A stretch of 64,000 nucleotides of DNA from Nonlabens xiamenensis (GTDB lineage Bacteria; Bacteroidota; Bacteroidia; Flavobacteriales; Flavobacteriaceae): NCBI RefSeq assembly GCF_003865345.1, contig NZ_RMVE01000005.1:310001-374000 (forward strand), given 5' to 3'. Position numbers and translations under genes: made by a program. The first letter of the stretch is position 1; each line of letters opens with the position of its first letter. The notes below the pieces were generated by a model. That model did no database searches. It was given only the letters and a program-made list of their open reading frames with translations, and was not told the DNA's origin. This document shows positions 8,896 to 18,017 of this stretch, one piece after another.

Positions 8896-10425
8896 ATGTA
8901 TCGCCTATTATGCTTGTTGGTCTGCTTAGTCACCTGTCAGCTATCGGCCCAAATTGGCATTGGAACTACCAACCCTGATCCAGCAGCTGTACTGGATATT
9001 CATGCAGAAATTTCCCCTGGACATTTTGGAGGTCTCAAATTACCTACCGTTAATTCGGCCCAAAGGGACCTTATTGCAACTCCGATCCCTGACGGAATGA
9101 TGATTTACTACCGCGAGGCAGGTAACAGATGTGTTCAACTTTATGATGCGCAAGCTGCCAACTGGGTGAATTTTTATTGTATGAATGCTGCCCCGGTAGC
9201 CAGTGGAACATCAATCTCCTATACAGATGCCTTTGTAGGTGAAATGATGAGTTTTGATGCCGGTAGTTTTACACAAACTGATGCCGAGGCCGACCCGCCA
9301 GGCGCACGTTTATACCAATGGTTCCGAGCAGATGATACGAACGGCCTCAATGAAGTTCCCATTAGCGGAGCTACCGCTGCAGATTATACTTTGACTACAG
9401 CTGACGATCAGAAGTTTATACGTTTGGCAGTCACGCCTACAGCCACAACTGGTGCTAGCCCGGGAGTGGCGGATTATTCTTCTTACAGCCATCAAGTAAC
9501 TTTTGCTCCCACCAAAATATCAATGGTACCACAAAGTCAAACGGTATCCGAGGCACAATCTCCCAACGCTATTGAACTTGAATTTTCTTTCCCTTATGTG
9601 AGTTCGACGCCAGTTCAGATCGAGCTTGTGGCATCAGATTACACCAGGTTGGCCGAATCTGGAACCGTAACTGTTACCATACCAGCCCAGCAGACATCGC
9701 CGTTCAGAACTAGCGTTTTTCATACCGCAGACAATGCTTTGACGGATGGGAATCTGGATATCATATTTAGCATTGACGCTGTGTATGGAGGTTTAGGAGC
9801 CAATTCCATAGGCGCCGTATTTCAAGATACCTGGACCATTCTGGACGACGAGACGATTCCCAGCTACTACATCAATGAGGATTTTGAAACAGATGGAAAT
9901 GGTATACGTTACACCACGAGTACCGCAGAATCCATCAGTGGGACAGATTATTTTTCACGTACAAATGACAGCGGAGTGTCTGGAACTTATAATCACGCAA
10001 CTGGTTACTTCTTTGCTGCTCAGGATATCGACGCAGTAGCTAGTTCGCCTACCCAATCCATCATTTTTAACCCGATATCGATTGCTGGAACCAACACCTT
10101 TAATTATTCGATTGATTTGGCCGAGGATGACGACGGGACCAATCAGGACTGGGATGCTGCAGATTATTTTATCATTCAATATAGTTTGGATGGGAGTGGT
10201 ACCTGGATTGATCTTTTTGAAGTTGCAGGTGCCGGAACGAATGCAGAACCTAGTGTTGTCCTCAACACAGGAGGAACACAAACAGGAGATGTTTTGACCG
10301 ATAATTTTACAACTTTCACAGGAAGTTTTAGCGCTGCCGGTACCACTAGTATCCAATTTAGACTAAAGATGAGCCTGGACGCTGGTGACGAGGACATTGC
10401 TATTGATAATTTTATGGTGAATTGA
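8896..10425 (+). CDS. secreted multidomain protein, flavobacterial IGIGTTNPDP type
   Basis: This is a 509-residue exported protein. The signal peptide is MYRLLCLLVCLVTCQLSAQ, followed by IGIGTTNPDPAAVLDI, a motif that begins many Bacteroidota secreted proteins with a structure-less head. An Ig-like region (about residues 95-200, YQWFRADDTNGL), a Calx-beta-like stretch (about 205-315) and a C-terminal beta-sandwich (about 325-509, INEDFETDGNGIRYTT...) can be seen. No C-terminal type IX sorting tail is evident. The gene sits 1 bp ahead of a second protein with the same head, so the two are likely one operon. Function is unknown, with a surface or extracellular role inferred. Confidence 0.8.
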   Translation: MYRLLCLLVCLVTCQLSAQIGIGTTNPDPAAVLDIHAEISPGHFGGLKLPTVNSAQRDLIATPIPDGMMIYYREAGNRCVQLYDAQAANWVNFYCMNAAPVASGTSISYTDAFVGEMMSFDAGSFTQTDAEADPPGARLYQWFRADDTNGLNEVPISGATAADYTLTTADDQKFIRLAVTPTATTGASPGVADYSSYSHQVTFAPTKISMVPQSQTVSEAQSPNAIELEFSFPYVSSTPVQIELVASDYTRLAESGTVTVTIPAQQTSPFRTSVFHTADNALTDGNLDIIFSIDAVYGGLGANSIGAVFQDTWTILDDETIPSYYINEDFETDGNGIRYTTSTAESISGTDYFSRTNDSGVSGTYNHATGYFFAAQDIDAVASSPTQSIIFNPISIAGTNTFNYSIDLAEDDDGTNQDWDAADYFIIQYSLDGSGTWIDLFEVAGAGTNAEPSVVLNTGGTQTGDVLTDNFTTFTGSFSAAGTTSIQFRLKMSLDAGDEDIAIDNFMVN

Positions 10426-10426
10426 T

Positions 10427-11215
10427 ATGCGTGAATTGATTCTGTTATTGTTTTTAGGATACATAGCAAGCGGACAAGTAGGTCTAAATACATTATCTCC
10501 AGATCCTGCCACCGTTTTAGATATCAATGCCCAGACCAATTCAGGCACTTATGGCGGAATGACCATACCGACACTTACGGAAAGTGATAAAAATCACCTC
10601 GCTGTTTCTCCCGCTTCAGAAGGAGTATTACTCTGGGTTCAGTATCCTGATCAACGCTGTCTAGAAATTTATGACGGACAACAATCTCTTTGGCAAAAGA
10701 TCAATTGCCTTCAAATACCCACTAAATTACTGATATCAGAATATGTTGAGGCTGATCAGAGCAATAAGTTTATCGAACTGTACAACCCAACCTCGAATCC
10801 AATTGATTTATCGAGTTACAAAATTTTAATATTTAGAAATGGCGGTGATTTTCCGATTGGTGGTACTGATCGAGAAATTTTCCTTTCAGGCACGGTAGCT
10901 CCTATGTCTACATTTGTTTTAGCTAATTCTTTGCAAACCCTTCTAGTAGGACCTCTGGACTTGGTTCTGAATGGACTTAACTTTGATTTCGGTGGTGATG
11001 ATCCAGTTCTCTTGGTGGATTTGTCAAACAATATCATTGATGTCATCGGTATCCCAGGCATAGATCCTGGAAACGGCTATGCCGTAGATGGTGTAATTAC
11101 AGAAAACGCGACCATCCGTCGAAATGCATCGATTCAAACGCCTAATCCTGCTTGGAATCCGCTGGAATGGACTGCTTTTCCCAATAATGATGTCAGCGGT
11201 CTGGGATCGAGATAG
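10427..11215 (+). CDS. secreted lamin-tail-domain protein
   Basis: This 262-residue exported protein has signal peptide MRELILLLFLGYIASGQ and head VGLNTLSPDPATVLDI, matching the preceding gene. The second half (about residues 98-262) is a lamin tail domain (LLISEYVEADQSNKFIELYNPT, then SYKILIFRNGG, FVLANS). In bacteria such domains occur in extracellular proteins, often fused to nucleases or surface modules; here it is alone. The ATG follows the previous stop directly, so the pair is cotranscribed. No catalytic residues are visible. Confidence 0.82.
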   Translation: MRELILLLFLGYIASGQVGLNTLSPDPATVLDINAQTNSGTYGGMTIPTLTESDKNHLAVSPASEGVLLWVQYPDQRCLEIYDGQQSLWQKINCLQIPTKLLISEYVEADQSNKFIELYNPTSNPIDLSSYKILIFRNGGDFPIGGTDREIFLSGTVAPMSTFVLANSLQTLLVGPLDLVLNGLNFDFGGDDPVLLVDLSNNIIDVIGIPGIDPGNGYAVDGVITENATIRRNASIQTPNPAWNPLEWTAFPNNDVSGLGSR

Positions 11216-11355
11216 TCAATTCTATGGCATCAACTTCCTCATTTTCTTGAGAAATAAGTGAGCATATTACTATTTGATTGATTTTCTTACAAAACCTTAA
11301 CGTGAGGGCATGAAAAAACTTCTTAGTTTGCGATACCAATCAAAAAATCTGATTT

Positions 11356-12387
11356 ATGAATGTTTGCTTTATCATGTATCCCTGGGAGGAGATCAATACT
11401 GAAAATGATTCCACCCTCGCCATTATTCATGAGTGTGTAAAAAGAGGACATCGTGTGGCCATTGCTACTCCAGCCAACCTCACGATTAGAAATAGTATTG
11501 CCTATGCTTTTTCCAAAATCATCGGAAAAATGGATAAGGTACCAGCCCAACTGAAATCCTTCCACAAAAAAGCAGTACTGAAGGAAAAAATGCTGCCATT
11601 GGCTGGGTTTGATGTAATCATGATGAGAGCTAATCCGCCATTGGATCCCATTGCCCTCAACTTTTTGGATTCGGTGAAAGACGATGTATTTATTGTAAAC
11701 GATATTGAAGGTTTGAGAGAGGCCAATAACAAATTGTACACGGCATGTTTTGACGATCCAGATAACGAGATTATTCCTGTAACCCACGTTTCTAAAAACA
11801 AAAAATATTTAAAAAGCGTCATCAAAGAAAACCCGCGTGATCGCATGATCATGAAGCCGTTAAATGGATACGGTGGGAGCGGTGTGATCATGATTGAGAA
11901 AACGGCGATGGGTAATGTGAATTCGCTATTAGATTTCTATATCGATAACAAAGATGGAACGACCAATTATGTAATTCTTCAGGATTATATAGAAGGCGCA
12001 GAAAAAGGAGATGCCAGAATTTTGTTATTGAATGGTAAACCTATAGGCGCGGTAAGAAGAGTACCTGGAGGTGACGACCACCGTTCCAACATCAGCGCTG
12101 GTGGTAGTTTTGAAAAGCATGTGCTTTCACCAGCTGAGAAAAAGTTGTGTAAGAAAATCGGTCCAAAATTGGTCAAGGACGGGCTCTATTTTGTGGGTAT
12201 AGACGTGATTAATGGTATGCTCGTTGAAGTCAATGTGATGTCACCAGGCGGTATCACTTACATCAACAAGGTTTCCAAAACCAAAATACAAGAAAAGATC
12301 ATCGACTTCTTTGAAGAAGTAGTAGAAGAGCGAGTCAAAGCACTGGATCGTAAAACCAAACTTAAAAACACCATCATTGATGCTTAA
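11356..12387 (+). CDS. glutathione synthase-like ATP-grasp ligase
   Basis: This 343-residue ATP-grasp enzyme would join a carboxylate to an amine at the expense of ATP. The N-terminal pre-ATP-grasp domain begins MNVCFIMYPWEEIN. The nucleotide-binding part has MIMKPLNGYGGSGV (Lys plus glycine loop, near residue 160), LQDYIEGAEKGDARILL and the Mg-binding end LVEVNVMSPGGITYIN, which closely resembles GshB. It starts a three-gene overlapping operon with an N-formylglutamate amidohydrolase and a QEGLA-motif metallopeptidase. True glutathione synthesis would also need a gamma-glutamylcysteine ligase, and none is nearby. I therefore infer that it makes or extends a different small peptide, with low certainty. 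Confidence 0.88.
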   Translation: MNVCFIMYPWEEINTENDSTLAIIHECVKRGHRVAIATPANLTIRNSIAYAFSKIIGKMDKVPAQLKSFHKKAVLKEKMLPLAGFDVIMMRANPPLDPIALNFLDSVKDDVFIVNDIEGLREANNKLYTACFDDPDNEIIPVTHVSKNKKYLKSVIKENPRDRMIMKPLNGYGGSGVIMIEKTAMGNVNSLLDFYIDNKDGTTNYVILQDYIEGAEKGDARILLLNGKPIGAVRRVPGGDDHRSNISAGGSFEKHVLSPAEKKLCKKIGPKLVKDGLYFVGIDVINGMLVEVNVMSPGGITYINKVSKTKIQEKIIDFFEEVVEERVKALDRKTKLKNTIIDA

Positions 12388-13219
12388 ACTTTCCATACGG
12401 GAAATTATTGAACGCATTGAAAGAGAAGAACACTTTCATGCCGTTGTAGAAGATTATTCCTTTTCCATCAAGGTTGAGGATTATGTACCTTATGTGTGTG
12501 CAGCGGTGCATGACGGGCACCATTTTCCCAAGGATTTGTGGGATAACTGTACACATTCTGAATATGAGCGTTGGTACGAGGAGGATCCGCAAACCGGAAA
12601 TATGATCTCGGGACTTCCTATTACATTAATTGCTCATGACAGCAGATTTGAATACGACTTAAATCGCCATCCTGATACCGCGGTGTACGAAGAAGCCTGG
12701 GGCAAAGAATTATGGAAAAAACCGCTGCCTGAACTCTTGAAAAATAGAGCACTTAAAAAACACGACAATTTCTATAAGGTGGTGCTTACCCTTATCGTAA
12801 AATTAGAGGAGATCTTTGGTAGTACCGTTTTTTACGATATGCATTCCTATAACTATAAACGATGGGATAGGGAAGTACCTGTATTTAATATTGGTACTGC
12901 CAATGTAGATGCTCAAAAATATCGAACCGCTATTGAACAGTGGCAGGAGATTCTGCACAATGTGGAATTACCTATACGTCAGAAAGTGACTTGCGAAGTA
13001 AATGATGTATTTGAAGGGAATGGTTACTTTTTAAAATATGTAACGGCTAATTCTTTAAATACCTTGGTGCTAGCTACCGAAATTTCTAAAGTTTATTGCA
13101 ATGAGCACACGGGTCAGATATATCCAGAAGTGGTACATACCGCCAAGGATCTTTTAACCTATTACATCAAAGCACACGCCCATAGATTCTACGATAGACA
13201 CAGCAATGCCACAATTTAA
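12380..13219 (+). CDS. N-formylglutamate amidohydrolase-family protein
   Basis: Family members are zinc-dependent amidohydrolases related to HutG of histidine degradation. The protein (about 279 residues) shows histidine/acidic motifs of the family: VCAAVHDGHHFPKDLW near residue 34, ITLIAHDSRFEYDLNR near 76, and VFYDMHSYNYKRW near 150. ATG 12380 overlaps the previous stop by 8 bases; a TTG 3 bases earlier is less likely. It also overlaps the next gene by 14 bases, so translation of the three genes is probably coupled. No hut genes are near, so a role in histidine use is unlikely. Hydrolysis of a peptide or amide made by the ATP-grasp partner is an inference. Confidence 0.88.
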   Translation: MLKLSIREIIERIEREEHFHAVVEDYSFSIKVEDYVPYVCAAVHDGHHFPKDLWDNCTHSEYERWYEEDPQTGNMISGLPITLIAHDSRFEYDLNRHPDTAVYEEAWGKELWKKPLPELLKNRALKKHDNFYKVVLTLIVKLEEIFGSTVFYDMHSYNYKRWDREVPVFNIGTANVDAQKYRTAIEQWQEILHNVELPIRQKVTCEVNDVFEGNGYFLKYVTANSLNTLVLATEISKVYCNEHTGQIYPEVVHTAKDLLTYYIKAHAHRFYDRHSNATI

Positions 13220-14372
13220 TATCCAGCAAGAATACAAGTCACTCTTTGAAATTGATGCCAATATTCATCGATTTGTGCGGAATCTTGAACTTCTGGCGTT
13301 TATCAATCCTCTAAATATTGCTCAAGAAAGGAAACAATTCTTTCGTGAGAAATTTAACTATGAGCCACAATTTAAATATCGAAAGGTAAAATTCAATCCC
13401 TATAAGTTACACCGTCTATTTTACAGTCAGCGCCTAGAACGTATAGAGGATGAAACCATCAAAAGCCTTTACAAAGACATTATTTATACCTACAGTGGTC
13501 TGGTGCAATGCATCGAGACGATTGCAGAACCCAATAGTAAATTTTATTTCAATAGTTTAAGGTTTTTCGGCACCCCTACAGAGAAAATGGTAGAGAACGC
13601 CAGATTCATCCTTCATTTTGATGAAGATGACTTGGACAATGAGAAGTTTGAACCGCGACTTACTACTGCTGAGGCTGAGGCATTTTTTAAGAATTATCGG
13701 CGTCAATATAATTTTGATTTCGCTATCAAAACCAGCAGTGCGATGAGTGCCTCAGCTATGGTGTCCAATAATGACCGTAGCTTGATCCTCAAAAAAAATC
13801 ACAAATTTTCTCAACATGATTTGAATGTTCTCGCTCATCATGAGATAGGTGTTCACCTGGTGACTACCTTTAATGCGGTTGAACAGCCCTTACACATTTT
13901 TTCCAATGGTTTCCCCAATAATGTGGAAACACAAGAAGGTCTGGCTGTGATGTCTGAATACATGAGTGGTAGCCTGACCATGACCAGATTAAAAGAATTA
14001 GCTTACAGAGTTATAGCTACCGATTCTTTGATTAAAGGTTATTCTTTTGCTGATACCTTTGATCTTATCCATAACCAGTACAAGATGGATCAGAATCGGG
14101 CCTTCAATATCACCTTGCGCATTCATCGCGGAGGCGGTTTTACAAAAGATGCTTTATACCTCTCAGGACTCAAAAAAGTCTATGATAATTATCAGAATAA
14201 CCAATCACTTGACGAAATATTTTTAGGCAAATGCTCTTTGGAATATAGGGAGGTAGTAAGTCACATGAAAAAACTTGGTATTGCTCAACCAGCAAAACAC
14301 CGGTCATTGTCATTTGATCACTGCCTCAATAAAGACTCCAGGGTTGAGTTTGTACTGAATCACCTAAAATAA
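13206..14372 (+). CDS. QEGLA-motif (DUF1704) metallopeptidase-like protein
   Basis: This 388-residue member of DUF1704 is usually annotated as 'flavohemoglobin expression-modulating QEGLA motif protein'. It has HEIGVH at residues 212-217, an HExxxH zinc site, and QEGLA at 243-247 contributing the glutamate. The same arrangement is found in the eukaryotic tubulin carboxypeptidases of the MATCAP family. The early basic stretch FKYRKVKFNPYKLHR is also typical. It is the last gene of the ATP-grasp operon, overlapping its neighbour. I infer a carboxypeptidase acting on a peptide that its partners build or trim. The flavohemoglobin link in the family name has no support in this window. Confidence 0.88.
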   Translation: MPQFNIQQEYKSLFEIDANIHRFVRNLELLAFINPLNIAQERKQFFREKFNYEPQFKYRKVKFNPYKLHRLFYSQRLERIEDETIKSLYKDIIYTYSGLVQCIETIAEPNSKFYFNSLRFFGTPTEKMVENARFILHFDEDDLDNEKFEPRLTTAEAEAFFKNYRRQYNFDFAIKTSSAMSASAMVSNNDRSLILKKNHKFSQHDLNVLAHHEIGVHLVTTFNAVEQPLHIFSNGFPNNVETQEGLAVMSEYMSGSLTMTRLKELAYRVIATDSLIKGYSFADTFDLIHNQYKMDQNRAFNITLRIHRGGGFTKDALYLSGLKKVYDNYQNNQSLDEIFLGKCSLEYREVVSHMKKLGIAQPAKHRSLSFDHCLNKDSRVEFVLNHLK

Positions 14373-14455
14373 ATTTTCATACGTGATGTGGATAGGTTTT
14401 TGATGTGATTGTAACCTGGTAATTTTTGCGATTGCAAAATTAAAAACTATATATC

Positions 14456-15796
14456 ATGCCCAACTATATACTAAGTATACTGTGCCTCATTCTAGGATCA
14501 AACAGCCTGCTTTCGCAAAATTTGATCCCCACTGATATTATTGTGGAGTTCCCAACGGATGTCGAAGCTGTCAAAGGCATTGAAATTGGTGGGCTTTACG
14601 ACAAGGATCGACATACTTACAACCTTTACAATGCCCCGTACTATACTTCTTCAGGGTATCAATATATTTTTTATAACAATCAAGAGATACCTATTTATCT
14701 GGAGTCTCAAGATAACTTTGTTATTTTCTTGGATAAAGATCTTAAATATTTACATTACGGTGAAGGCAAAGGGGCCGTAAGAAATAATTATATCCTTGAT
14801 CGCCACCGCGAAATTCAGGCTATTTTAAATGACTCCTCAGTAGTCCAACAAGAGAAAACGGAATATTTGGATCTGATCCAGTCAAAAAAAGACAGTTTAG
14901 TAAAAGTCGGCGAACAATTGTTGCTTTCTGAAAAATTCTTAGCAGATGAGAAGCAATTTTGGAATTACTTCCTCTACTTGCAGGAAATAGCTTTTGATGA
15001 TTTGCGCTCCAACCAGCAAACTTTATACCTAGATATGCCTTCTGAACCGGCATTTGATTACAACGACCCTACAAAAGCCCGTCAATTTATCGATTACAGG
15101 CGGTTGGCTTACAGTCATTACTTTAAACTATTGGAATCGTCGCGATCCATTGACAGCGCCAAGTCGCTGTACAATTCAATTCAATCAGATGAAGTCAGGG
15201 ATTTGCTTGATCAATTATTGCTCTGGCAGGTGGGAGCAGATCACCCCAAGACCAACTGGTGGCTGGAAATCCTGGATGACGAATCAGATCAAAACTTTAA
15301 TAGCGAATTGCGCATATTGAATGAAAATCGCGAAAGAAAAATAGGTATAGAATTTCCAGTACCTAAGGTTTGGGATCATTTCGGTAAACGTGTCAGATTG
15401 GACAAAGCCCCAAAACAAACCTCTTATGTTTTGATCTACGATGGAAAAAAAAACCTGTCATCAAATATGTTTGTAGCATGGAATCGATTCTACGTTAATC
15501 ATCGCGAGAATGCAAAGTTTTATTCCATTGGAATTGGAACTGATGATTATAAAAGTTTTTATAAGGACTTTTTCCTCAACAATAGCATTGCAGGTTTTCA
15601 TTTGACCACCACCCAAAATAGAGGGAAACGATTGTTAAAAAAGTTAGGTCAAATTCAATTACCTACGATCATTAAATTAGACGATGAGTGGAATATTGCC
15701 GAGTTTGACCTGAACTTTGAAGCGACCCAAGAGAATAGGCTATTGGATGTAAAATTGAAGAACTTGATGCGGATTGAACCGGGAATGATCCATTGA
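14456..15796 (+). CDS. exported protein with thioredoxin-like C-terminal part lacking CxxC
   Basis: This 446-residue exported protein has signal peptide MPNYILSILCLILGSNSLLSQ. Residues about 30-110 are beta-rich, 110-290 are helical with many charged residues, and 310-446 resemble the TlpA/thioredoxin-like ends of flavobacterial redox proteins (TSYVLIYDGKKNLSS..., then LGQIQLPTIIKLDDEWNI with the cis-Pro-like PT). No CxxC is present where the active site would be, so thiol chemistry is unlikely. It is monocistronic, 83 bp behind the ATP-grasp operon. Function is unknown. Confidence 0.72.
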   Translation: MPNYILSILCLILGSNSLLSQNLIPTDIIVEFPTDVEAVKGIEIGGLYDKDRHTYNLYNAPYYTSSGYQYIFYNNQEIPIYLESQDNFVIFLDKDLKYLHYGEGKGAVRNNYILDRHREIQAILNDSSVVQQEKTEYLDLIQSKKDSLVKVGEQLLLSEKFLADEKQFWNYFLYLQEIAFDDLRSNQQTLYLDMPSEPAFDYNDPTKARQFIDYRRLAYSHYFKLLESSRSIDSAKSLYNSIQSDEVRDLLDQLLLWQVGADHPKTNWWLEILDDESDQNFNSELRILNENRERKIGIEFPVPKVWDHFGKRVRLDKAPKQTSYVLIYDGKKNLSSNMFVAWNRFYVNHRENAKFYSIGIGTDDYKSFYKDFFLNNSIAGFHLTTTQNRGKRLLKKLGQIQLPTIIKLDDEWNIAEFDLNFEATQENRLLDVKLKNLMRIEPGMIH

Positions 15797-15874
15797 TCAA
15801 ATATTACGTAATCAGGTTTTTGACGACAAGGGTAGGTATAAGAACTTCCCAGTTGTGTTGGGGTGTAATGGGTT

Positions 15875-15890
15875 CGCTTTCGCGAAAGCG
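15875..15890. repeat. 16-bp palindrome CGCTTTCGCGAAAGCG, copy 3
   Basis: This exact copy lies in the 210-bp intergenic space between two convergent genes. It has no T-run and is not an ordinary terminator. Confidence 0.9.
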
Positions 15891-16006
15891 CAGTCAACAC
15901 AATTCTTGTTAAATTGAAAAAGATTCGGACAATCCACCATGGAATGAAGCGGGTTGAATGCAATGTAGTTTGGGAAAGCCGGAAGAAACTTTAGGAATCT
16001 GAGTAA

Positions 16007-17011
16007 TCAACGACCAAAATAGGTGATTTGTCTTGTCTGTATCTGCTGTATGACAGGCTCACCTTTTCTATTTTTCCGATAGCTGGATTTCTTTATCCAA
16101 TTCCCCTGTGGGTCCAATTCGTAGGTAAAAGTATAAGAATCCACAGTGGTACGCGGATAGGCACCTTTTGTTGTGTAAGTGCTTTGGGATGATATAATTC
16201 TGCCTTCAGCATTATATACATTATCGTAGGTTATGGTACTTGCATTGGTATCTTCAGTGATAGTGACATGTAATTGATTATTAATTGTTTTGTAATTGTA
16301 TTCATTCATCTGATATCCTCCAGCTGATCCATCCTTACGTTTAAATGAAGTGTTTTTTTTAATCAATCTACCTTGTTTGTCATAGAGAAATGAAGTGACT
16401 TGGTTTAAGATATAGCCCTGTTTATTTTTTGAGCCTTGAGCGCTGTTACGGTATCTTTTTTCTTTAAATAGTTGGCCGCTTTCTCGATGATACAGTCTTT
16501 GAATCTTTAATTTATCGTCTACCTGAACAGTCAGTTCCAGTATATTACCAGAAGACCAAGCCGTTTCTCCTCTGTCATTGATGACGTTATAATTATATTG
16601 TATGGTTTCAGACGATTTTTTAAGCGCTCCAGTGGTACTGTTTTTACGCGTGGAGGTGGTGTAGATTTTATCCAGGTCACCAACAATTGATCCAGTGTCC
16701 GGATACTGATATTCTGTAATGCGTTCAATTAATCCAGAGGGGTTTTTGCTCTGGTTGTAGAAATTTCTGTTGAGTATCCAGCCTTCTTGGTTGAATAATA
16801 AGACGTTACCCACTCCCGTCTCTATTTTTTTTACCCGTCCTTTCAACTGTAAGTCAGATGCCCATCGAGGAAGTATCTCGGTTAAATCATTTTTATTTTC
16901 ATGGGCAATGAAAAATGGGGAATAGTCGTGAAAGGTTTTCCAATCTATTTCCTGGGCAGGCAATAGCTGTGACATGACAACCACGCTAAATACCAAAAAG
17001 TTCATTTTCAT
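16007..17011 (-). CDS. exported YD-repeat-like protein of unknown function
   Basis: This protein of about 334 residues starts with a signal peptide (MKMNFLVFSVVVMSQLLPAQ). The mature part contains several strand-turn units of the YD/RHS kind (FLYDKQGRLIKK, MNEYNYKTINNQ, DNVYNAEGRIISS, FTYELDPQGNWIKKS). No toxin domain follows. The start is placed at 17011 because the promoter at 17027-17055 predicts transcription from about 17020, which excludes the farther in-frame ATG at 17023. ATG 17005 is also possible. The gene is monocistronic. Confidence 0.72.
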   Translation of the reverse strand: MKMNFLVFSVVVMSQLLPAQEIDWKTFHDYSPFFIAHENKNDLTEILPRWASDLQLKGRVKKIETGVGNVLLFNQEGWILNRNFYNQSKNPSGLIERITEYQYPDTGSIVGDLDKIYTTSTRKNSTTGALKKSSETIQYNYNVINDRGETAWSSGNILELTVQVDDKLKIQRLYHRESGQLFKEKRYRNSAQGSKNKQGYILNQVTSFLYDKQGRLIKKNTSFKRKDGSAGGYQMNEYNYKTINNQLHVTITEDTNASTITYDNVYNAEGRIISSQSTYTTKGAYPRTTVDSYTFTYELDPQGNWIKKSSYRKNRKGEPVIQQIQTRQITYFGR

Positions 17012-17026
17012 TTTTACAAACATATA

Positions 17027-17055
17027 TTGGTGGTTAAGTGCTTAAACATAAACAA
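17027..17055 (-). promoter_or_regulatory. Bacteroidota-type promoter
   Basis: On the minus strand, TTG (17055-17053), an 18-base spacer and TATGTTTG (17034-17027) match the consensus. It lies just before the exported YD-like gene and decides its start codon. Confidence 0.75.
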
Positions 17056-17149
17056 TTTTGACTGCGATGCCAAACGTCTGGTTTTCAAGGGCTGCTAACA
17101 ACAAATGATCAGATGGATAACTCATCATCAAAATAGATGGTTGCAAACA

Positions 17150-17770
17150 CTAGGCTTTTAATTCACCTAATTCTCTTAATTCATTCTCTAAGTTTTCTCT
17201 CGCTTTCTCTTCATATTCATTTCTAAAAAACTCAGTCTTAAAAATACTGTCAAGAGAGAGAAAGTGTTGCAATACCTTTTTCCTTCCTTTCCGATACATC
17301 CAACCTGGGTATATAGCATATTCCTTTCTAATCTTTTTTGCGTAGCCCTGATAACGATCAGGTTCACTACCCAAAATAGACAGATCCATATCCAATAACA
17401 AATTAGTATCACTGTCATCCGATAGCTTATGTTCTTTCGTGGCAACAATTTGCTCCACGCAGTAATCGATAGGGGTAAAGGAGGTATTGGATAGTCTCTT
17501 TTTGAAAACCAAAGCGCTCTGGTATTCACTATCGCTTTTACGTGGATTGTATATCAGGTCATGATAGAAAATCGAAAACTCAATCGCGTCCAGCCTGTTG
17601 ATCTCTGATTTTACTTTTTCTAATTCTGAAAACATATGGTCTAAATGATCCAGGTTATGATAGTGTCGCGATTTGGAAGAATATTTTTTATTCAACTCAT
17701 TCCAGCATTCGACTTTATAATCTTTATCACTTGAATATCTTTCAATTAGACTTAAGAATTTTTCTTTCAT
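17150..17770 (-). CDS. HD-superfamily metal-dependent hydrolase-like protein
   Basis: The protein is about 206 residues from ATG 17770. This ATG is preferred because the 29 upstream residues in frame have no conserved character. It shows the motifs of the COG4339-type predicted phosphohydrolases: SRHYHNLDHLDHMF (His cluster near residue 34), FSIFYHDLIYNPRKSDSE (the HD pair near residue 65), IVATKEHKL and LLLDMDLSILGS (second His and late Asp). This order fits a metal-binding HD domain. The substrate is unknown. It is flanked by unrelated exported proteins on the same strand. Confidence 0.78.
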   Translation of the reverse strand: MKEKFLSLIERYSSDKDYKVECWNELNKKYSSKSRHYHNLDHLDHMFSELEKVKSEINRLDAIEFSIFYHDLIYNPRKSDSEYQSALVFKKRLSNTSFTPIDYCVEQIVATKEHKLSDDSDTNLLLDMDLSILGSEPDRYQGYAKKIRKEYAIYPGWMYRKGRKKVLQHFLSLDSIFKTEFFRNEYEEKARENLENELRELGELKA

Positions 17771-18017
17771 GCACTTAATTATGGTAATGCTTTCGACAGT
17801 TTGTATAAGGCTTATAGCGGTTATGGGGCTATTTTCTGTTCCCTCAAACCAATTCATGGATTATTTCGGTAGGTGTTTCAACAATCAACTGGCCAGATCT
17901 GTCCCAAATAGGGAATTTGCTTAGCATTTTGAGGAATTTCAATGCTGGTTCAATGGAGTTAGATAGCTACATAAAGAACAACGTTCGAGTGCTTATGTTG
18001 AAGTGCGATCTACTTTT

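Noticed and set aside
11356-12387. Naming the ATP-grasp gene gshB
   Set aside because: The fold matches, but no gamma-glutamylcysteine ligase is near and the operon partners suggest another product, so the symbol is withheld.
15875-15890. Palindrome CGCTTTCGCGAAAGCG as a transcription terminator
   Set aside because: It has no loop or T-run, and identical copies lie inside essential genes such as aroC.
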